From the NCBI RefSeq assembly GCF_900110575.1, contig NZ_FOEF01000013.1:62001-126000 (forward strand): a stretch of DNA of 64,000 bases, in the 5' to 3' direction. A model generated the notes under the pieces. The model worked only from the letters and a program-made list of their open reading frames with translations. It ran no database searches and had not been told where the DNA came from. The position numbers and the translations under genes were made by a program. The first letter of the stretch is position 1. Each line of letters starts with the position of its first letter. Below are positions 25,256-34,001 of this stretch, one piece after another. The stretch is from Amycolatopsis saalfeldensis. Lineage in GTDB: Bacteria > Actinomycetota > Actinomycetes > Mycobacteriales > Pseudonocardiaceae.

Positions 25256-25427
25256 GCGCCCAGCCTAGGCCCGGGCCCCGCTCGTTACCGGCAGGTTTCG
25301 TCCCCCGGCCATGGCCGGGCAGGCGCCTATATACACTTCGGCGCGACCCGGCGCAACGGAGGGAACGGGGGACGGCCTCGTTCACGCTCCCCACCGGGCG
25401 CGGCGGCCCGCAAGGCACAGGAGAGGT

Positions 25428-26567
25428 ATGTCTGACGTCCAGGAACCCGTGCTGCTCGGCAAGCCCACGGTCGGCGAGGCGGAGCTGGCCGCGGTCGCCG
25501 AGGTCTTCCGGTCGGGCTGGCTGGCCGGCGCCGGGCCCGCCTGCCGCCGGTTCGAGGAGCGCTTCGCCCAGCTCACCGGCACCGCGCACGCGCTGACCAC
25601 GAGCAACTGCGGCTCGGCGCTGTTCCTCGGCCTCAAGGTCCTCGGCGTCCAGCCGGGCGACGAGGTGATCGTCGGCGACTACACGTTCCCCGCGACCGGC
25701 CACGCCGTGCTGCAGGCCGGCGCGAAGCCGGTGTTCGCCGACGTCCTCCCGGACGTCTGGAGCGCCGACCCGGCCGCCGTCGAAGCGCTGATCACGCCGC
25801 GCACGGTCGGCATCCTGGCCGTCGACGTGGCCGGCCAGCCCGGTGACTTCGACGAGTACCGGGCCATCGCCGACAACCACGGCCTCTGGCTGTTCGAGGA
25901 CGCGGCCTGCGCCGCGGGCGCCACCTACCGGACGCGCCCGGCCGGCAGCCTCGCCGACCTCGCCGCGTTCTCCTTCCACGGCCGCAAGGGCATCACCGCG
26001 GGGGAGGGCGGCGCGCTCGTCTCGAACCGCGAGGACCTGATCGCGCACGCCCGCAAGCTGCACACCTACGGTATCGAGCCCGCCATCACCCGCGAGGGCT
26101 CCGGCGCGCTGCCGATCCCGGAGTTCCACGAGCTGGGCTACAACTTCCGGCTCTCGGACATCCAGGCCGCGATCATGGGCGTCCAGCTCGACCGCCTGCC
26201 CGACCTGCTGGCCGCCCGCCGCTCCGTGGCCAAGCGCTACCACGAGGCGTTCGCCGACGTCGGCGCGCTGACCGTGCCCGTCGAGCTGCCCGACCGCGAG
26301 CACCCGTGGCAGGCGTACCTGCTCACGGTCGCGCCGGAGGTCAGCCGGGACGCGCTGGCGCTGCGCATCCGCGAGCAGGGCGTGCAGTGCAACTTCGGCA
26401 CGTACGCCTCCCACCTGCAGCCGGTGTACGGCGCGCAGGAACCGCTGCCCGTGTCCGCCGACGCCTTCCGGCGCCAGCTGGCCGTCCCGATGCACGCCGA
26501 GCTGACCGACGCCGAGGTCGAGCGCGTCGTGACGACCGTCCGCGAAGCCACACTGGCGCTGTCGTGA
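25428..26567 (+). CDS. DegT/DnrJ/EryC1/StrS sugar aminotransferase
   Basis: A 379-residue PLP enzyme that transfers an amino group, usually from glutamate, to a nucleotide keto-sugar. Motifs seen: TSNCGSALFLGL (phosphate cup), DYTFPATGHAVL, EDAACAAGA with the PLP-pyridine Asp, and the Schiff-base Lys in SFHGRKGITAGEGG. The C-terminal half has WQAYLLTV and QCNFGTYASHLQP. ATG at 25428 lies downstream of GAGAGG. First gene of a four-gene block with epimerase, GT4 and acyltransferase. The donor sugar is unknown; substrate specificity cannot be read from motifs. Confidence 0.9.
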   Translation: MSDVQEPVLLGKPTVGEAELAAVAEVFRSGWLAGAGPACRRFEERFAQLTGTAHALTTSNCGSALFLGLKVLGVQPGDEVIVGDYTFPATGHAVLQAGAKPVFADVLPDVWSADPAAVEALITPRTVGILAVDVAGQPGDFDEYRAIADNHGLWLFEDAACAAGATYRTRPAGSLADLAAFSFHGRKGITAGEGGALVSNREDLIAHARKLHTYGIEPAITREGSGALPIPEFHELGYNFRLSDIQAAIMGVQLDRLPDLLAARRSVAKRYHEAFADVGALTVPVELPDREHPWQAYLLTVAPEVSRDALALRIREQGVQCNFGTYASHLQPVYGAQEPLPVSADAFRRQLAVPMHAELTDAEVERVVTTVREATLALS

Positions 26568-26596
26568 ACACCGTCGAACGAGGAGAGATCGCGACC

Positions 26597-27526
26597 ATGT
26601 CCGAGAAAAAGGTGTTCTTCACCGGGGGCGGCGGGTTCATCGCCGCGCACGTCATCCCGCTGCTGCTGGACGGCGGCTACACCGTGCGGATCTTCGACAA
26701 CATGACCCGCGGCGACCGCGCGCGGGTCAACGAGTTCGTCGCCACCGGCAAGGTCGAGCTGGTCGAGAAGGACGTCCGTTACGGCGGCGCCGTGCGCGAG
26801 GCCATCCGCGGCTGCACCCACGTGGTCCACTTCGCCACGGTGTCGATCAACAAGTCGATCGCCGACCCGCACGAGTCGATCGACATCAACATGACCGGCA
26901 ACCACAACGTGTTCGCCGCGGCGGCCGACGAAGGCGTCGAGCGCCTCGTGTTCGCGTCCACCGCCTCGGTCTACGGGGAGCCGAAGCGGCTGCCGATGCA
27001 CGAGGACGACGAGCTGCGCCCGCTCACGCCGTACTGCATCACCAAGCGCGCGGGCGAGGACCTGCTCGGCTTCTACGAGCGCACCAAGGGCCTGTCCTGG
27101 AACGCGTTGCGCTTCTTCAACGTGTACGGCCCCGGCCAGAAGATCGAGGCCTACTACACGTCGGTGATCAACCACTTCATCCAGCGGCTGCGCGCGGGCC
27201 GGCCGCCGGTGATCGACGGCCGCGGCGACCAGTCGATGGACTTCGTGCACGTCTCGGACCTGGCGCGCTCGGTCGTCGCCGCGCTCGAATCGGAGCAGGC
27301 CAACCTGCCGATCAACATCGGCACGGGCATCGACACCTCCGTCGCCACGCTGGCGAAGATCCTGATCGAGGCCGTGGGCGTCGACGTGCAGCCGCAGTTC
27401 AACGAGCGCGAAGTGCTGGTCTCGCGCCGGGCCGCGGACATCACCCGGGCCCGCGAGGTGCTGGGCTGGGAGCCGCGGATCACCGTCGAAGAGGGCATGC
27501 GTGCTTTGGTGAGGGACTCGGCGTGA
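26597..27526 (+). CDS. NAD-dependent nucleotide-sugar epimerase/dehydratase
   Basis: A 309-residue extended SDR. The NAD motif is TGGGGFIAAHV at residues 9-19. The catalytic Ser/Tyr/Lys are in ASTASVYGEP and YCITKRAGEDL (YxxxK). RFFNVYGPGQ and the C-terminal sugar-binding region (DFVHVSDLARSV) are typical of GalE/UDP-glucuronate-epimerase-like enzymes. It probably makes or reshapes the sugar handled by the aminotransferase upstream. ATG at 26597 has GAGGAGA eight bases before it and is preferred to the in-frame GTG that overlaps the upstream stop at 26564. Confidence 0.9.
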   Translation: MSEKKVFFTGGGGFIAAHVIPLLLDGGYTVRIFDNMTRGDRARVNEFVATGKVELVEKDVRYGGAVREAIRGCTHVVHFATVSINKSIADPHESIDINMTGNHNVFAAAADEGVERLVFASTASVYGEPKRLPMHEDDELRPLTPYCITKRAGEDLLGFYERTKGLSWNALRFFNVYGPGQKIEAYYTSVINHFIQRLRAGRPPVIDGRGDQSMDFVHVSDLARSVVAALESEQANLPINIGTGIDTSVATLAKILIEAVGVDVQPQFNEREVLVSRRAADITRAREVLGWEPRITVEEGMRALVRDSA

Positions 27527-28755
27527 ATGCCACCGCGGGCCCTGCCCGAGGACGTGCGATGCGCATCGCGGTGGTCAACAACTTCTTCCCGCCGCGAGTG
27601 GGCGGGAGCGCGCACATGTCGGCCTCGCTGGCCGGCGAGTTCGCGGCGGCCGGGCACGAGGTGCTGGCCATCACGGCGGCGTACGGCGAGGCGCCGGCCG
27701 AAGAGGAGCGCGACGGCTACCGCGTGGTCCGGCTGCCGGCGGTCAAGATGCCGCAGCTGGGCCTTTCGATCGACTTCGACATGAGCTTCGCGTCGCTGCG
27801 GCCGGGCAACTGGCGGCGGCTGTTCCGGCTGCTCGACGAGTTCAAGCCGGACGTGCTCCACCTGCACGGGCAGTTCTTCGACCTGTCCTGGCTGGCCGGC
27901 CTCTACGCGCGCCGCCGCGGACTGCCCGTGCTGCTGACCATCCACACGTTGCTGATCAGCGACAACAAGGCGTACGGCGGCGTTTTCCGGATGCTGGACG
28001 CGCTGCTGGTCAAGCCGGTGCTCCGCTACATCCGGCCGCGGTACGTCATCCTCGACAAGCTGGGCGTCGACTACTGCGTCGAGCGCTACGGCACCAGCGA
28101 CGAGAACTCCGAGTACTTCCCGATCGCCGTCGACACCGGGCACTTCGCGAAGCCGGTGACCAAGGACGTGCGCGCGGAGCTGGAGATCGGGGACGCGCCG
28201 CTGATCGTCTCGCTCGGGCACGTGATCCCGCTGCGCAACCGGCTGCCGCTGGTCGAGGCGCTGCCGTCCGTCGTGGCCGAGCACCCGGACGTGCGCGTGG
28301 TCGTGGTGGGGCGGGTTTATCACGACGCGTTCCTGAAGCGGGCGGAAGAGCTGGGCGTGGCGGACCGGCTGATCGTCACCGGCGCGGTGCCGAAGGAAGA
28401 CGTGCCGGCCTACTTCGCGGCCGCGGACATCGTGACGCACGACCTCAACGGCGGCTGCGGCACGGCGTCGCTGGAGGCGATGCTTTCCGGCACGGCCACG
28501 ATCGCCTCGGTGACCGAGGACAACTACCCGGGCATCGAGCTGCGCAACGGCGAGAACATCCTGCTGGTGCGCCCCGACGACGCCGGCGCCGTGGCCGAGA
28601 CCGTGCTCGGCCTGCTGGCCGACCCGGCGGCCCGCGCGACGATCGCGGCGCGCGAGAGCGCGATGGTGCGGGCCAACTTCGGCCTGGACGTGGTGGCCGA
28701 GGAGCACCTGCGGGTGTTCACGAAACTGGTGGCGGACAACGATGTTCTTCGATGA
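27523..28755 (+). CDS. GT4 family glycosyltransferase
   Basis: A 410-residue GT-B retaining glycosyltransferase, cytoplasmic or membrane-peripheral. N-terminal pattern: MRIAVVNNFFPPRVGGSAHM with the glycine-rich acceptor loop. The C-terminal donor domain has SLGHVIPLRNRLPLVEAL, VVVGRVYHDAFLKRAEELG and GCGTASLEAMLSGT, the acidic donor-contact region. It would add a sugar to a lipid-linked or other acceptor. The GTG at 27523 overlaps the epimerase stop and follows GAGGGA; the ATG at 27559 is a second possible start with its own GAGG. The stop lies inside the next gene. Confidence 0.88.
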   Translation: MNATAGPARGRAMRIAVVNNFFPPRVGGSAHMSASLAGEFAAAGHEVLAITAAYGEAPAEEERDGYRVVRLPAVKMPQLGLSIDFDMSFASLRPGNWRRLFRLLDEFKPDVLHLHGQFFDLSWLAGLYARRRGLPVLLTIHTLLISDNKAYGGVFRMLDALLVKPVLRYIRPRYVILDKLGVDYCVERYGTSDENSEYFPIAVDTGHFAKPVTKDVRAELEIGDAPLIVSLGHVIPLRNRLPLVEALPSVVAEHPDVRVVVVGRVYHDAFLKRAEELGVADRLIVTGAVPKEDVPAYFAAADIVTHDLNGGCGTASLEAMLSGTATIASVTEDNYPGIELRNGENILLVRPDDAGAVAETVLGLLADPAARATIAARESAMVRANFGLDVVAEEHLRVFTKLVADNDVLR

Positions 28756-29356
28756 CGAGCGCAGCGCCCGGCTGCGCCCGCAGATCCTCACCGAGGTCGT
28801 CTCGCAGTACCTGAACGATTCCGAGCGGGCCGCGTTCTACGGCCTGCCGGAATCGACGCGGATCCGCGAGCGGGCGAAGATCATCAGCCAGGAGAACCTG
28901 CGGATCGGCGAGCACTGCTGGATCGGCGAGGGCGCGGTCCTCGACGCCAGCGGCGGCCTGGAGATCGGCGAGCACACCAGCATCGGGCTGAACACGCTGA
29001 TCTTCACCCACTCCAGCTGGCTGTCGAACATGACGCTGCAGAACCATTCGGGCAGCGACCTGATCGAGCGCAAACCGGTGAAGATCGGCAAGGGCTGCTT
29101 CATCGGCGGCCTGGTGGTGATCATGGCCGGCGTGACCATCGGCGATTTCGCGACCGTGCAGCCGAACTCGGTGGTGGCCAAGGACGTCCCGCCCCGCACC
29201 CTGGTCGCGGGCAACCCGGCACGCGTGTTCCAGCGGTACGACGAGGAGTACATCCAGTCCGAAGTGGAGCGTGTCCGCGCGGAGAACGCCCGCCGCCGCG
29301 CCCTTTCCGACGATCCATCCGGGTGGGGCTCACCGTCGGGAGACTTCTCGGGCTAG
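28742..29356 (+). CDS. Hexapeptide-repeat (left-handed beta-helix) acyltransferase
   Basis: A 204-residue protein with [LIV]-G-x4 hexapeptide turns throughout residues about 52-160 (LRIGEHCWIGEGAVLDASG, VKIGKGCFIGG, VTIGDFATVQPNSVV). The VPPRTLVAGNPARVF C-terminal cap is typical of WbbJ/VatD-type O-acetyltransferases. These trimers use acetyl-CoA or acyl-CoA to acylate a sugar hydroxyl or amine. The start overlaps the GT4 gene by 14 bases. The last 25 residues are Ser/Asp/Gly rich and look unlike the family; they run into a degraded Uma2 gene, so the tail may be a deletion junction. Confidence 0.85.
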   Translation: MFFDDERSARLRPQILTEVVSQYLNDSERAAFYGLPESTRIRERAKIISQENLRIGEHCWIGEGAVLDASGGLEIGEHTSIGLNTLIFTHSSWLSNMTLQNHSGSDLIERKPVKIGKGCFIGGLVVIMAGVTIGDFATVQPNSVVAKDVPPRTLVAGNPARVFQRYDEEYIQSEVERVRAENARRRALSDDPSGWGSPSGDFSG

Positions 29357-29853
29357 CGGTTGCGGACGGCGACACCGACACTGTCGGCCGGTCGCCGGTC
29401 CTGCACCAGCGGATCGCCGCGCGGCTCGCGTGCCTGCTCGACCGGCAGTCGCCGGACGAGCAGGCCGCGGTTCACGGGGTCGAGATGCTGGTGTCGGCCG
29501 CGCCGCTGACCGTTCGGGTGCCCGACGTGCTGGTGGTTCCGGCCGCGGTCATTCAGGACAACCTCGCGCGCTTCGACGCCGCCGACATTCTCCTGGCCAT
29601 CGAGGTCCTCTCCGAAGGCACTGAGCGCACCGACCGCGTCACGAAGCTCTTCGAGTACGCCGAAGCGGGCATCGAGCACTACTGGATCGTCGACCCCGGT
29701 CCGCCGGTTCGCCTGATCACCTATCGTCTTGTCGACGGCGACTACCGGATCTGGGCCGGGCCGTCCCACCGGACGTCGAAATCGGGGGTAAGCGGGTGGC
29801 GCGCAGCGACGACGAGTTCGTCGAGTTCGTGCAGGCTGCTTCGTCGCGGCTGA
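29323..29853 (+). pseudogene. Uma2-family endonuclease-like remnant
   Basis: An open frame whose middle matches Uma2 (DUF820) proteins: HQRIAARLACLL, VRVPDVLVVPA, ADILLAIEVLSEGTERTDR, then KLFEYAEAGIEHYWIVDP. These give the PD, ExLS and K parts of the PD-(D/E)XK-like fold. The conserved first element with the 'ELIDG' acid, which normally precedes the HQ helix by about 20 residues, is missing. The C-terminus is read into the sigma-factor gene and does not resemble the family. The start overlaps the acyltransferase gene. This looks like a truncated leftover, though a short functional variant cannot be excluded. Confidence 0.55.
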
Positions 29854-30305
29854 CGCATGCCGCGTATCTGATCACCGGGGATCGGCATCAGGCGGAGGAC
29901 GCCGCGCAGACCGCGTTCGCCCGGACGTACGCCGCGTGGGGGCGGGTGCGGCGCAAGGATGCGTACGCGTACGCGCGCACCGTGCTGGTCAACCACATCA
30001 TCGACGGGTGGCGGCGGCCGCTGAAGGAGTACGCCGCCGAGGAGGTGCCTGAGCGGCCGGGCGCGCAGGACGTCGCGCAGACCGTCACCCAGCGGGCCTG
30101 GCTCACCGCCGCGCTGGCCCGGCTCACCGCCCGCGAACGCGCGGTGGTGGTGCTGCGGCACTTCTTCGACCTGTCGGAGGCGGACGTGGCCTCGGAGCTG
30201 GGCGTTTCGGTGGGTACCGTCAAGAGCACGAACTCACGCGCGCTCGCCAAGCTGCGAGTCGACGAAGGGCCGGAGGACGCGCTGATCGGAGGGAACGGGC
30301 GGTGA
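29796..30305 (+). CDS. SigE-family ECF-like RNA polymerase sigma factor
   Basis: A 169-residue group of actinobacterial 'SigE family' sigma factors. Region 2 is FVQAASSRLTHAAYLITGDRHQAEDAAQTAF (about 9-40). Region 4 is a helix-turn-helix at about 110-155 (LTARERAVVVLRHFFDLSEADVASELGVSVGTVKS). It would direct transcription of a small regulon. GTG at 29796 overlaps the 3' end of the Uma2 remnant. Its stop overlaps the next gene's GTG by four bases. The membrane protein downstream is the expected partner or anti-sigma-like factor, by position only. Confidence 0.9.
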   Translation: MARSDDEFVEFVQAASSRLTHAAYLITGDRHQAEDAAQTAFARTYAAWGRVRRKDAYAYARTVLVNHIIDGWRRPLKEYAAEEVPERPGAQDVAQTVTQRAWLTAALARLTARERAVVVLRHFFDLSEADVASELGVSVGTVKSTNSRALAKLRVDEGPEDALIGGNGR

Positions 30306-31048
30306 GCGAGCTCGAGCGGCTGAAGTCGGCACTGAACGAGGCCCCGCCGGAGCAGTTCGCCGCGCCGGACCTCACCCGGATCATGGCCGACGGCACGCGC
30401 ATCCGGCGGCGACGGCGCCTGCTCACCGGCGCCGGGGCGGCCGCCGCGGTGGTGGCCGTGGTCGCGGTGGTCTTCGGGGCCGTCCAGCTGCGACCGCAGC
30501 CCCAGCCGCAACAGCAGCCGGTCGCCGCCGCGCCCAGCACCGTCGGCCCGGCCAGCACCGTCCCGTCCACCAGCGCCGCGGAGAGGCAACAGGCCACGCC
30601 GCTCGGTGACGTCGTCTCGCTCGGCATCAAGAACGCCACCGGCGAGCTGGTGCTGTACGCGTTCAAAATCGACGAGCCGCAGACGATGCCCGGCGTCGGC
30701 TTCGGGCTGATGCTCGCGGTCCGCGACGCCGGCGGCCTGCACCCGGTGTACGCCGCCAACGAGGTCAACGGCGCCGACCGCTCGTTCGGCTTCCACGCGA
30801 CGTCCGGCGGCCTCATCGCCGGCACCGACGCGAAACAGGTGCAGGTGCCGGTGCTCGGCTACTTCGCCGGGCCCGCCGCGCGCATCACCAGCTCCGTGCA
30901 CGGCAAGCCGGTGAACGCCCACCTGGCCCGGTGGAGCGAGGACCCGGGCGTGGTGTTCTTCTGGTTCGACCCGGTGCAGGTGCCGTCCGCCGCCGCGCTG
31001 ACCCCGCTGGCCGCCTACAACGCCGGCGGCACCCGCCTCACCAAGTGA
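30302..31048 (+). CDS. Membrane protein coupled to the sigma factor gene
   Basis: A 248-residue protein: about 38 cytoplasmic residues (SELERLKSALNEAPPEQFAAPDLTRIM), Arg-rich stop-transfer, one helix at about 40-62 (GAGAAAAVVAVVAVVFGAV), a Pro/Gln/Ser linker and an extracytoplasmic domain of about 150 residues. The short N-terminal helix could bind a sigma factor, as in many proteins encoded just after SigE-family genes. There is no zinc-binding HxxxCxxC anti-sigma motif. GTGA overlap with the sigma gene implies coupled translation. The outer domain is not recognised. It ends three bases before the oppositely oriented oxidoreductase gene. Confidence 0.75.
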   Translation: MSELERLKSALNEAPPEQFAAPDLTRIMADGTRIRRRRRLLTGAGAAAAVVAVVAVVFGAVQLRPQPQPQQQPVAAAPSTVGPASTVPSTSAAERQQATPLGDVVSLGIKNATGELVLYAFKIDEPQTMPGVGFGLMLAVRDAGGLHPVYAANEVNGADRSFGFHATSGGLIAGTDAKQVQVPVLGYFAGPAARITSSVHGKPVNAHLARWSEDPGVVFFWFDPVQVPSAAALTPLAAYNAGGTRLTK

Positions 31049-31051
31049 GCC

Positions 31052-32008
31052 TCAGGCCGCGGCCTGCGTGAGCACCTGCGCCACCACGTGGTGCGAAGGC
31101 AGGATCAGGTCCCGCTCGACCTCGGCGTCGACCTTGCCCTCGAGCAGGTCCACGAAGCGGTCCAGCTGGGTGGCCAGCGGCTCGCGCGCGGTGACCAGCT
31201 CGGGGATCTCGATCACGGTCTGCTGCCGGTAGCCGAGGCCGTCCGGCGTGACGGAGTCGTGCGAGATGTGCCGGTAGATGGTCACGTCCCGGCGGAGCAG
31301 GTCGACCTCGATCAGCCGGTCCAGTTCGGACACCACGATCGAACGCACCTTCCGCTGTCCCAGCCGCGAAGCCGACACGGTGGCCAGGCCGGTGGGGAAG
31401 GACAGCACCGTTTCGATGGTGTCCTCGGCGCCTTCCGCGGACTGCGGGTGGAAGTAGCCGGCGCCCGAGGTGACGCGCGAAGGCGTTGCGCCACCGAAGA
31501 ACTGGATGGCCAGGTCGACGTCGTGCACCAGCAGGTCCCACGCCACGCCGGTCTTGATGCGCGGGGCGTACGGGCCGTGCCGGCGCGCCATCAGGTGGAT
31601 CGGCTCGTTCACCAGCGCCCGCGCGGTCATCACCGCGGGGTTGTAGCGCTCCAGCAGCCCGCACATCAGCGGGACGTCCTTTTTGGCCGACAGCGCCACG
31701 ATCTCGCGCGAGAGCTCCAGGCTGTTGCACACCGGCTTCTCGACCAGCAGCGGCTTGCCCTGGCCCAGGATCTCCTGCGCCAGCTCGTAATGCGCCTCGG
31801 TGGCCGAGGCGAGCACCACAGCGTCCACATCGGACAGTGAGCCGATCTCGGGCGTCCACTGCGTCTCGTAGCGCTCGGCGACGGCGCGGCCGGCCTCTTC
31901 GCGGGGGTCGATCACGCGGGTCAGCTCCACGCGCTCGTTCCCGGAGAGCACCCGCGCGTGCAGCGAGCCCATGTTGCCCGTGCCGATCAGGGCGATGCGG
32001 TGGGTCAT
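31052..32008 (-). CDS. Gfo/Idh/MocA family oxidoreductase
   Basis: A 318-residue NAD(P)-dependent dehydrogenase. The N-terminal Rossmann motif is ALIGTGNMGSLHA, the conserved EKP is in LLVEKPVCN (about 98-106), and the C-terminal alpha/beta domain carries DLLVHDVDLAIQFFGG with the catalytic His region. In nucleotide-sugar pathways such enzymes oxidise or reduce C3 (WlbA, KijD10-like), and pairing with a DegT aminotransferase makes a 3-amino sugar a good guess. ATG at 32008 overlaps the stop of the aminotransferase gene by four bases, so they are coupled. Confidence 0.9.
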   Translation of the reverse strand: MTHRIALIGTGNMGSLHARVLSGNERVELTRVIDPREEAGRAVAERYETQWTPEIGSLSDVDAVVLASATEAHYELAQEILGQGKPLLVEKPVCNSLELSREIVALSAKKDVPLMCGLLERYNPAVMTARALVNEPIHLMARRHGPYAPRIKTGVAWDLLVHDVDLAIQFFGGATPSRVTSGAGYFHPQSAEGAEDTIETVLSFPTGLATVSASRLGQRKVRSIVVSELDRLIEVDLLRRDVTIYRHISHDSVTPDGLGYRQQTVIEIPELVTAREPLATQLDRFVDLLEGKVDAEVERDLILPSHHVVAQVLTQAAA

Positions 32009-33111
32009 GCGCCGAGTACCTCGCGAACCGTTTCGATGACCTGGTCCACGTCGGACTCGGTCAGGTGGGGGTGGACCGGCAGGGAGAGCGCCTGGGCGGC
32101 GACCGCGCCGGCCACCGGGAAGTCCTCGACCCGCGCGTCCGGGATCAGCGGGTGGCCCTGGTAGCACTCGTAGTCGAAGACGATCTTCGGGTAGTACACG
32201 CCGTTGCCGATGCCGCGCGCGGTGAGCGCGTTGGACAGCTCCTCACGCGAGAGCATCGCGTGCGGGCCGACCAGCACGGTGTACTGGTGCCACACGTGCT
32301 CGCGGCCCGGCAGCACCTGCGGGAGGTCGAGGCCGGGCGTGCCGGAGAGGCCCTCGGTGAGCCGCTTGGCGTTGGCCTGCCGGGCGGCGGTGAGCTGGTC
32401 GAGCTTCTCGAGCTGCGGGATGCCGACGGCGGCGTGCAGGTCCGTCATCCGGTAGTTGTGCCCCGCCACCTCGTACTGGTAGCGGGCGCGCATGCCCTGG
32501 TTGCGCAGCACGCGCAGCCGGTCGGCCAGCTCGTCGTCGTCGGTGGTGATCACGCCGCCCTCGGCGGTGGTCACGTTTTTCGTGGCGTACAGCGAGAAGC
32601 AGCCGATGCCGTACGAGCCGGCGGCGCGGCCCTGGAACGAGGCGCCGACGGCCTGGGCCGAGTCCTCGATCACCTTCAGCTGCCGCTCGGCCGCGATCGG
32701 GGCGAGCTTGCCCATGTCGGCGGTCTGGCCGTAGAGGTGCACCGGCATGAGCACCTTGGTCCGGCCGGTGACGGCGGCCGCCACCGCGTCCGGGTCCAGC
32801 GCGAAGTCGTCGCGGCGGATGTCGGCGAACCGCACGGTGGCGCCGGCTTCCAGAATGGCGTTCAGCGTGGCGACGAACGTGAACGGCGAGGTGATCACCT
32901 CGTCCCCCGGCTCCAGGTCCAGCGCCTGCAGCGACGCGACCAGAGCGGTGGTGCCGTTGTTCACGGCGATGGCGTGCTTCGTGCCCGCGACGTGCGCGAA
33001 GGCGTCCTCGAAGCGCTTGACCATCGGCCCCTGTGCGATGGCGCCGGATCGCAGCACCTCGACGACGAGGTCCTCCGCGTCGCGGACGTCGACCACGGTA
33101 ATGGGGATCAT
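32005..33111 (-). CDS. DegT/DnrJ/EryC1/StrS sugar aminotransferase (second copy)
   Basis: A 368-residue PLP aminotransferase with the classic family motifs: NNGTTALVASL, SPFTFVATLNAIL, EDSAQAVGA and the Schiff-base Lys in SLYATKNVTTAEGG; GHNYRMTDLHAAVG and VYYPKIVFDYECYQGHP follow. It resembles WlbE/WlbC-type or QdtB-type enzymes more than the copy at 25428, whose lysine motif is FHGRKG. ATG at 33111 follows GGGAGAG. Coupled by overlap to the Gfo/Idh/MocA gene, it probably makes an amino sugar. It is divergent from the acyltransferase/ACP block across 135 bases. Confidence 0.92.
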   Translation of the reverse strand: MIPITVVDVRDAEDLVVEVLRSGAIAQGPMVKRFEDAFAHVAGTKHAIAVNNGTTALVASLQALDLEPGDEVITSPFTFVATLNAILEAGATVRFADIRRDDFALDPDAVAAAVTGRTKVLMPVHLYGQTADMGKLAPIAAERQLKVIEDSAQAVGASFQGRAAGSYGIGCFSLYATKNVTTAEGGVITTDDDELADRLRVLRNQGMRARYQYEVAGHNYRMTDLHAAVGIPQLEKLDQLTAARQANAKRLTEGLSGTPGLDLPQVLPGREHVWHQYTVLVGPHAMLSREELSNALTARGIGNGVYYPKIVFDYECYQGHPLIPDARVEDFPVAGAVAAQALSLPVHPHLTESDVDQVIETVREVLGA

Positions 33112-33246
33112 CGGCAGTCTCTCCCGGCAGGTGATTTCGGTGCGTCCGGTACAGTGAGCCGCCGGTTCTGCGTCCGGCCGCCCTGCATGAACGCGGGCCA
33201 CACGTTACCGGGCGCGGTAGCACGCCCAATACCCAGCCGTCGACGA

Positions 33247-33993
33247 ATGGATACTTCGCTCGTGGTCAACCGCATCCACCCGACCGCAGTAGTCGGCGAA
33301 GGCGTCGAAATCGGCGAAGACAACGTGATCGGGCCGTACACGGTGATCGTCGGCCCGACCCGGATCGGCGACGGCAACTGGATCGGCCCGCACGTCACGA
33401 TCGGCACCCCCGGCGAGGACCGCGGGCGTGCGCACCCGGCCGCCTGGGAGCAGGCGCCGGCCGGCGACCCGGAGCGCGACGGCCACGGCGTCGTGATCGG
33501 CAGCCGCAACCGGATCCGCGAGTACTCCAGCGTCCACCAGGGCACCTGGCGCGCCACCACGCTCGGCGACGACGGCTACTACCTGCGCGGCAGCCACATC
33601 GCGCACGACTGCCTCGTCGGCGACGCCGTGACGATCGCGTCCAACGTGGTCACCGGCGGGCACTGCCACATCTGGGACGGCGCGAACCTCGGCATGGGCG
33701 CGGTGCTGCACCAGCGTGTGGTGATCGGCCCCGGCGCGATGGTCGGCATGGGCTCGGCGGTGCGGCGCGAAGTGGGCGCGTTCACGATCGCCGTCGGCAA
33801 CCCGGCGCGCGTCACCGGCGTCAACGTGGTGGGGCTGTCCCGCCGCGGCCTGGACGAGGCCGCCATCGAGGCGCTCGGGCCGTGGCTCAAGGGTAAGTCG
33901 GGCCTCCCGGAGGACGGGCTGGCCGACCGGCTGCCCGGCGACCTCTCTACCTTGGTCAAGGCGTGGGACGCCCGCCCACGCGACGAGCACTAG
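33247..33993 (+). CDS. LpxA-like UDP-sugar O/N-acyltransferase
   Basis: A 248-residue left-handed beta-helix protein. It begins RIHPTAVVGEGVEIGEDN and contains HIAHDCLVGD with the catalytic-type His, GGHCHIWDGANLGMG, and a helical C-terminal cap. This is the LpxA arrangement, in which an acyl-ACP donor acylates a UDP-GlcNAc-type sugar. Actinobacteria make no lipid A, so here it more likely transfers an acyl group carried by the ACP encoded next door. ATG at 33247; a GTG five codons later is a possible alternative start. First gene of a tightly packed seven-gene block. Confidence 0.87.
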   Translation: MDTSLVVNRIHPTAVVGEGVEIGEDNVIGPYTVIVGPTRIGDGNWIGPHVTIGTPGEDRGRAHPAAWEQAPAGDPERDGHGVVIGSRNRIREYSSVHQGTWRATTLGDDGYYLRGSHIAHDCLVGDAVTIASNVVTGGHCHIWDGANLGMGAVLHQRVVIGPGAMVGMGSAVRREVGAFTIAVGNPARVTGVNVVGLSRRGLDEAAIEALGPWLKGKSGLPEDGLADRLPGDLSTLVKAWDARPRDEH

Positions 33994-34001
33994 GAGCTGT
34001 T

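Noticed and set aside
33247..33993. True lipid A acyltransferase (LpxA)
   Set aside because: No other lipid A genes are present and the organism is an actinobacterium; the fold is shared with other sugar acyltransferases.
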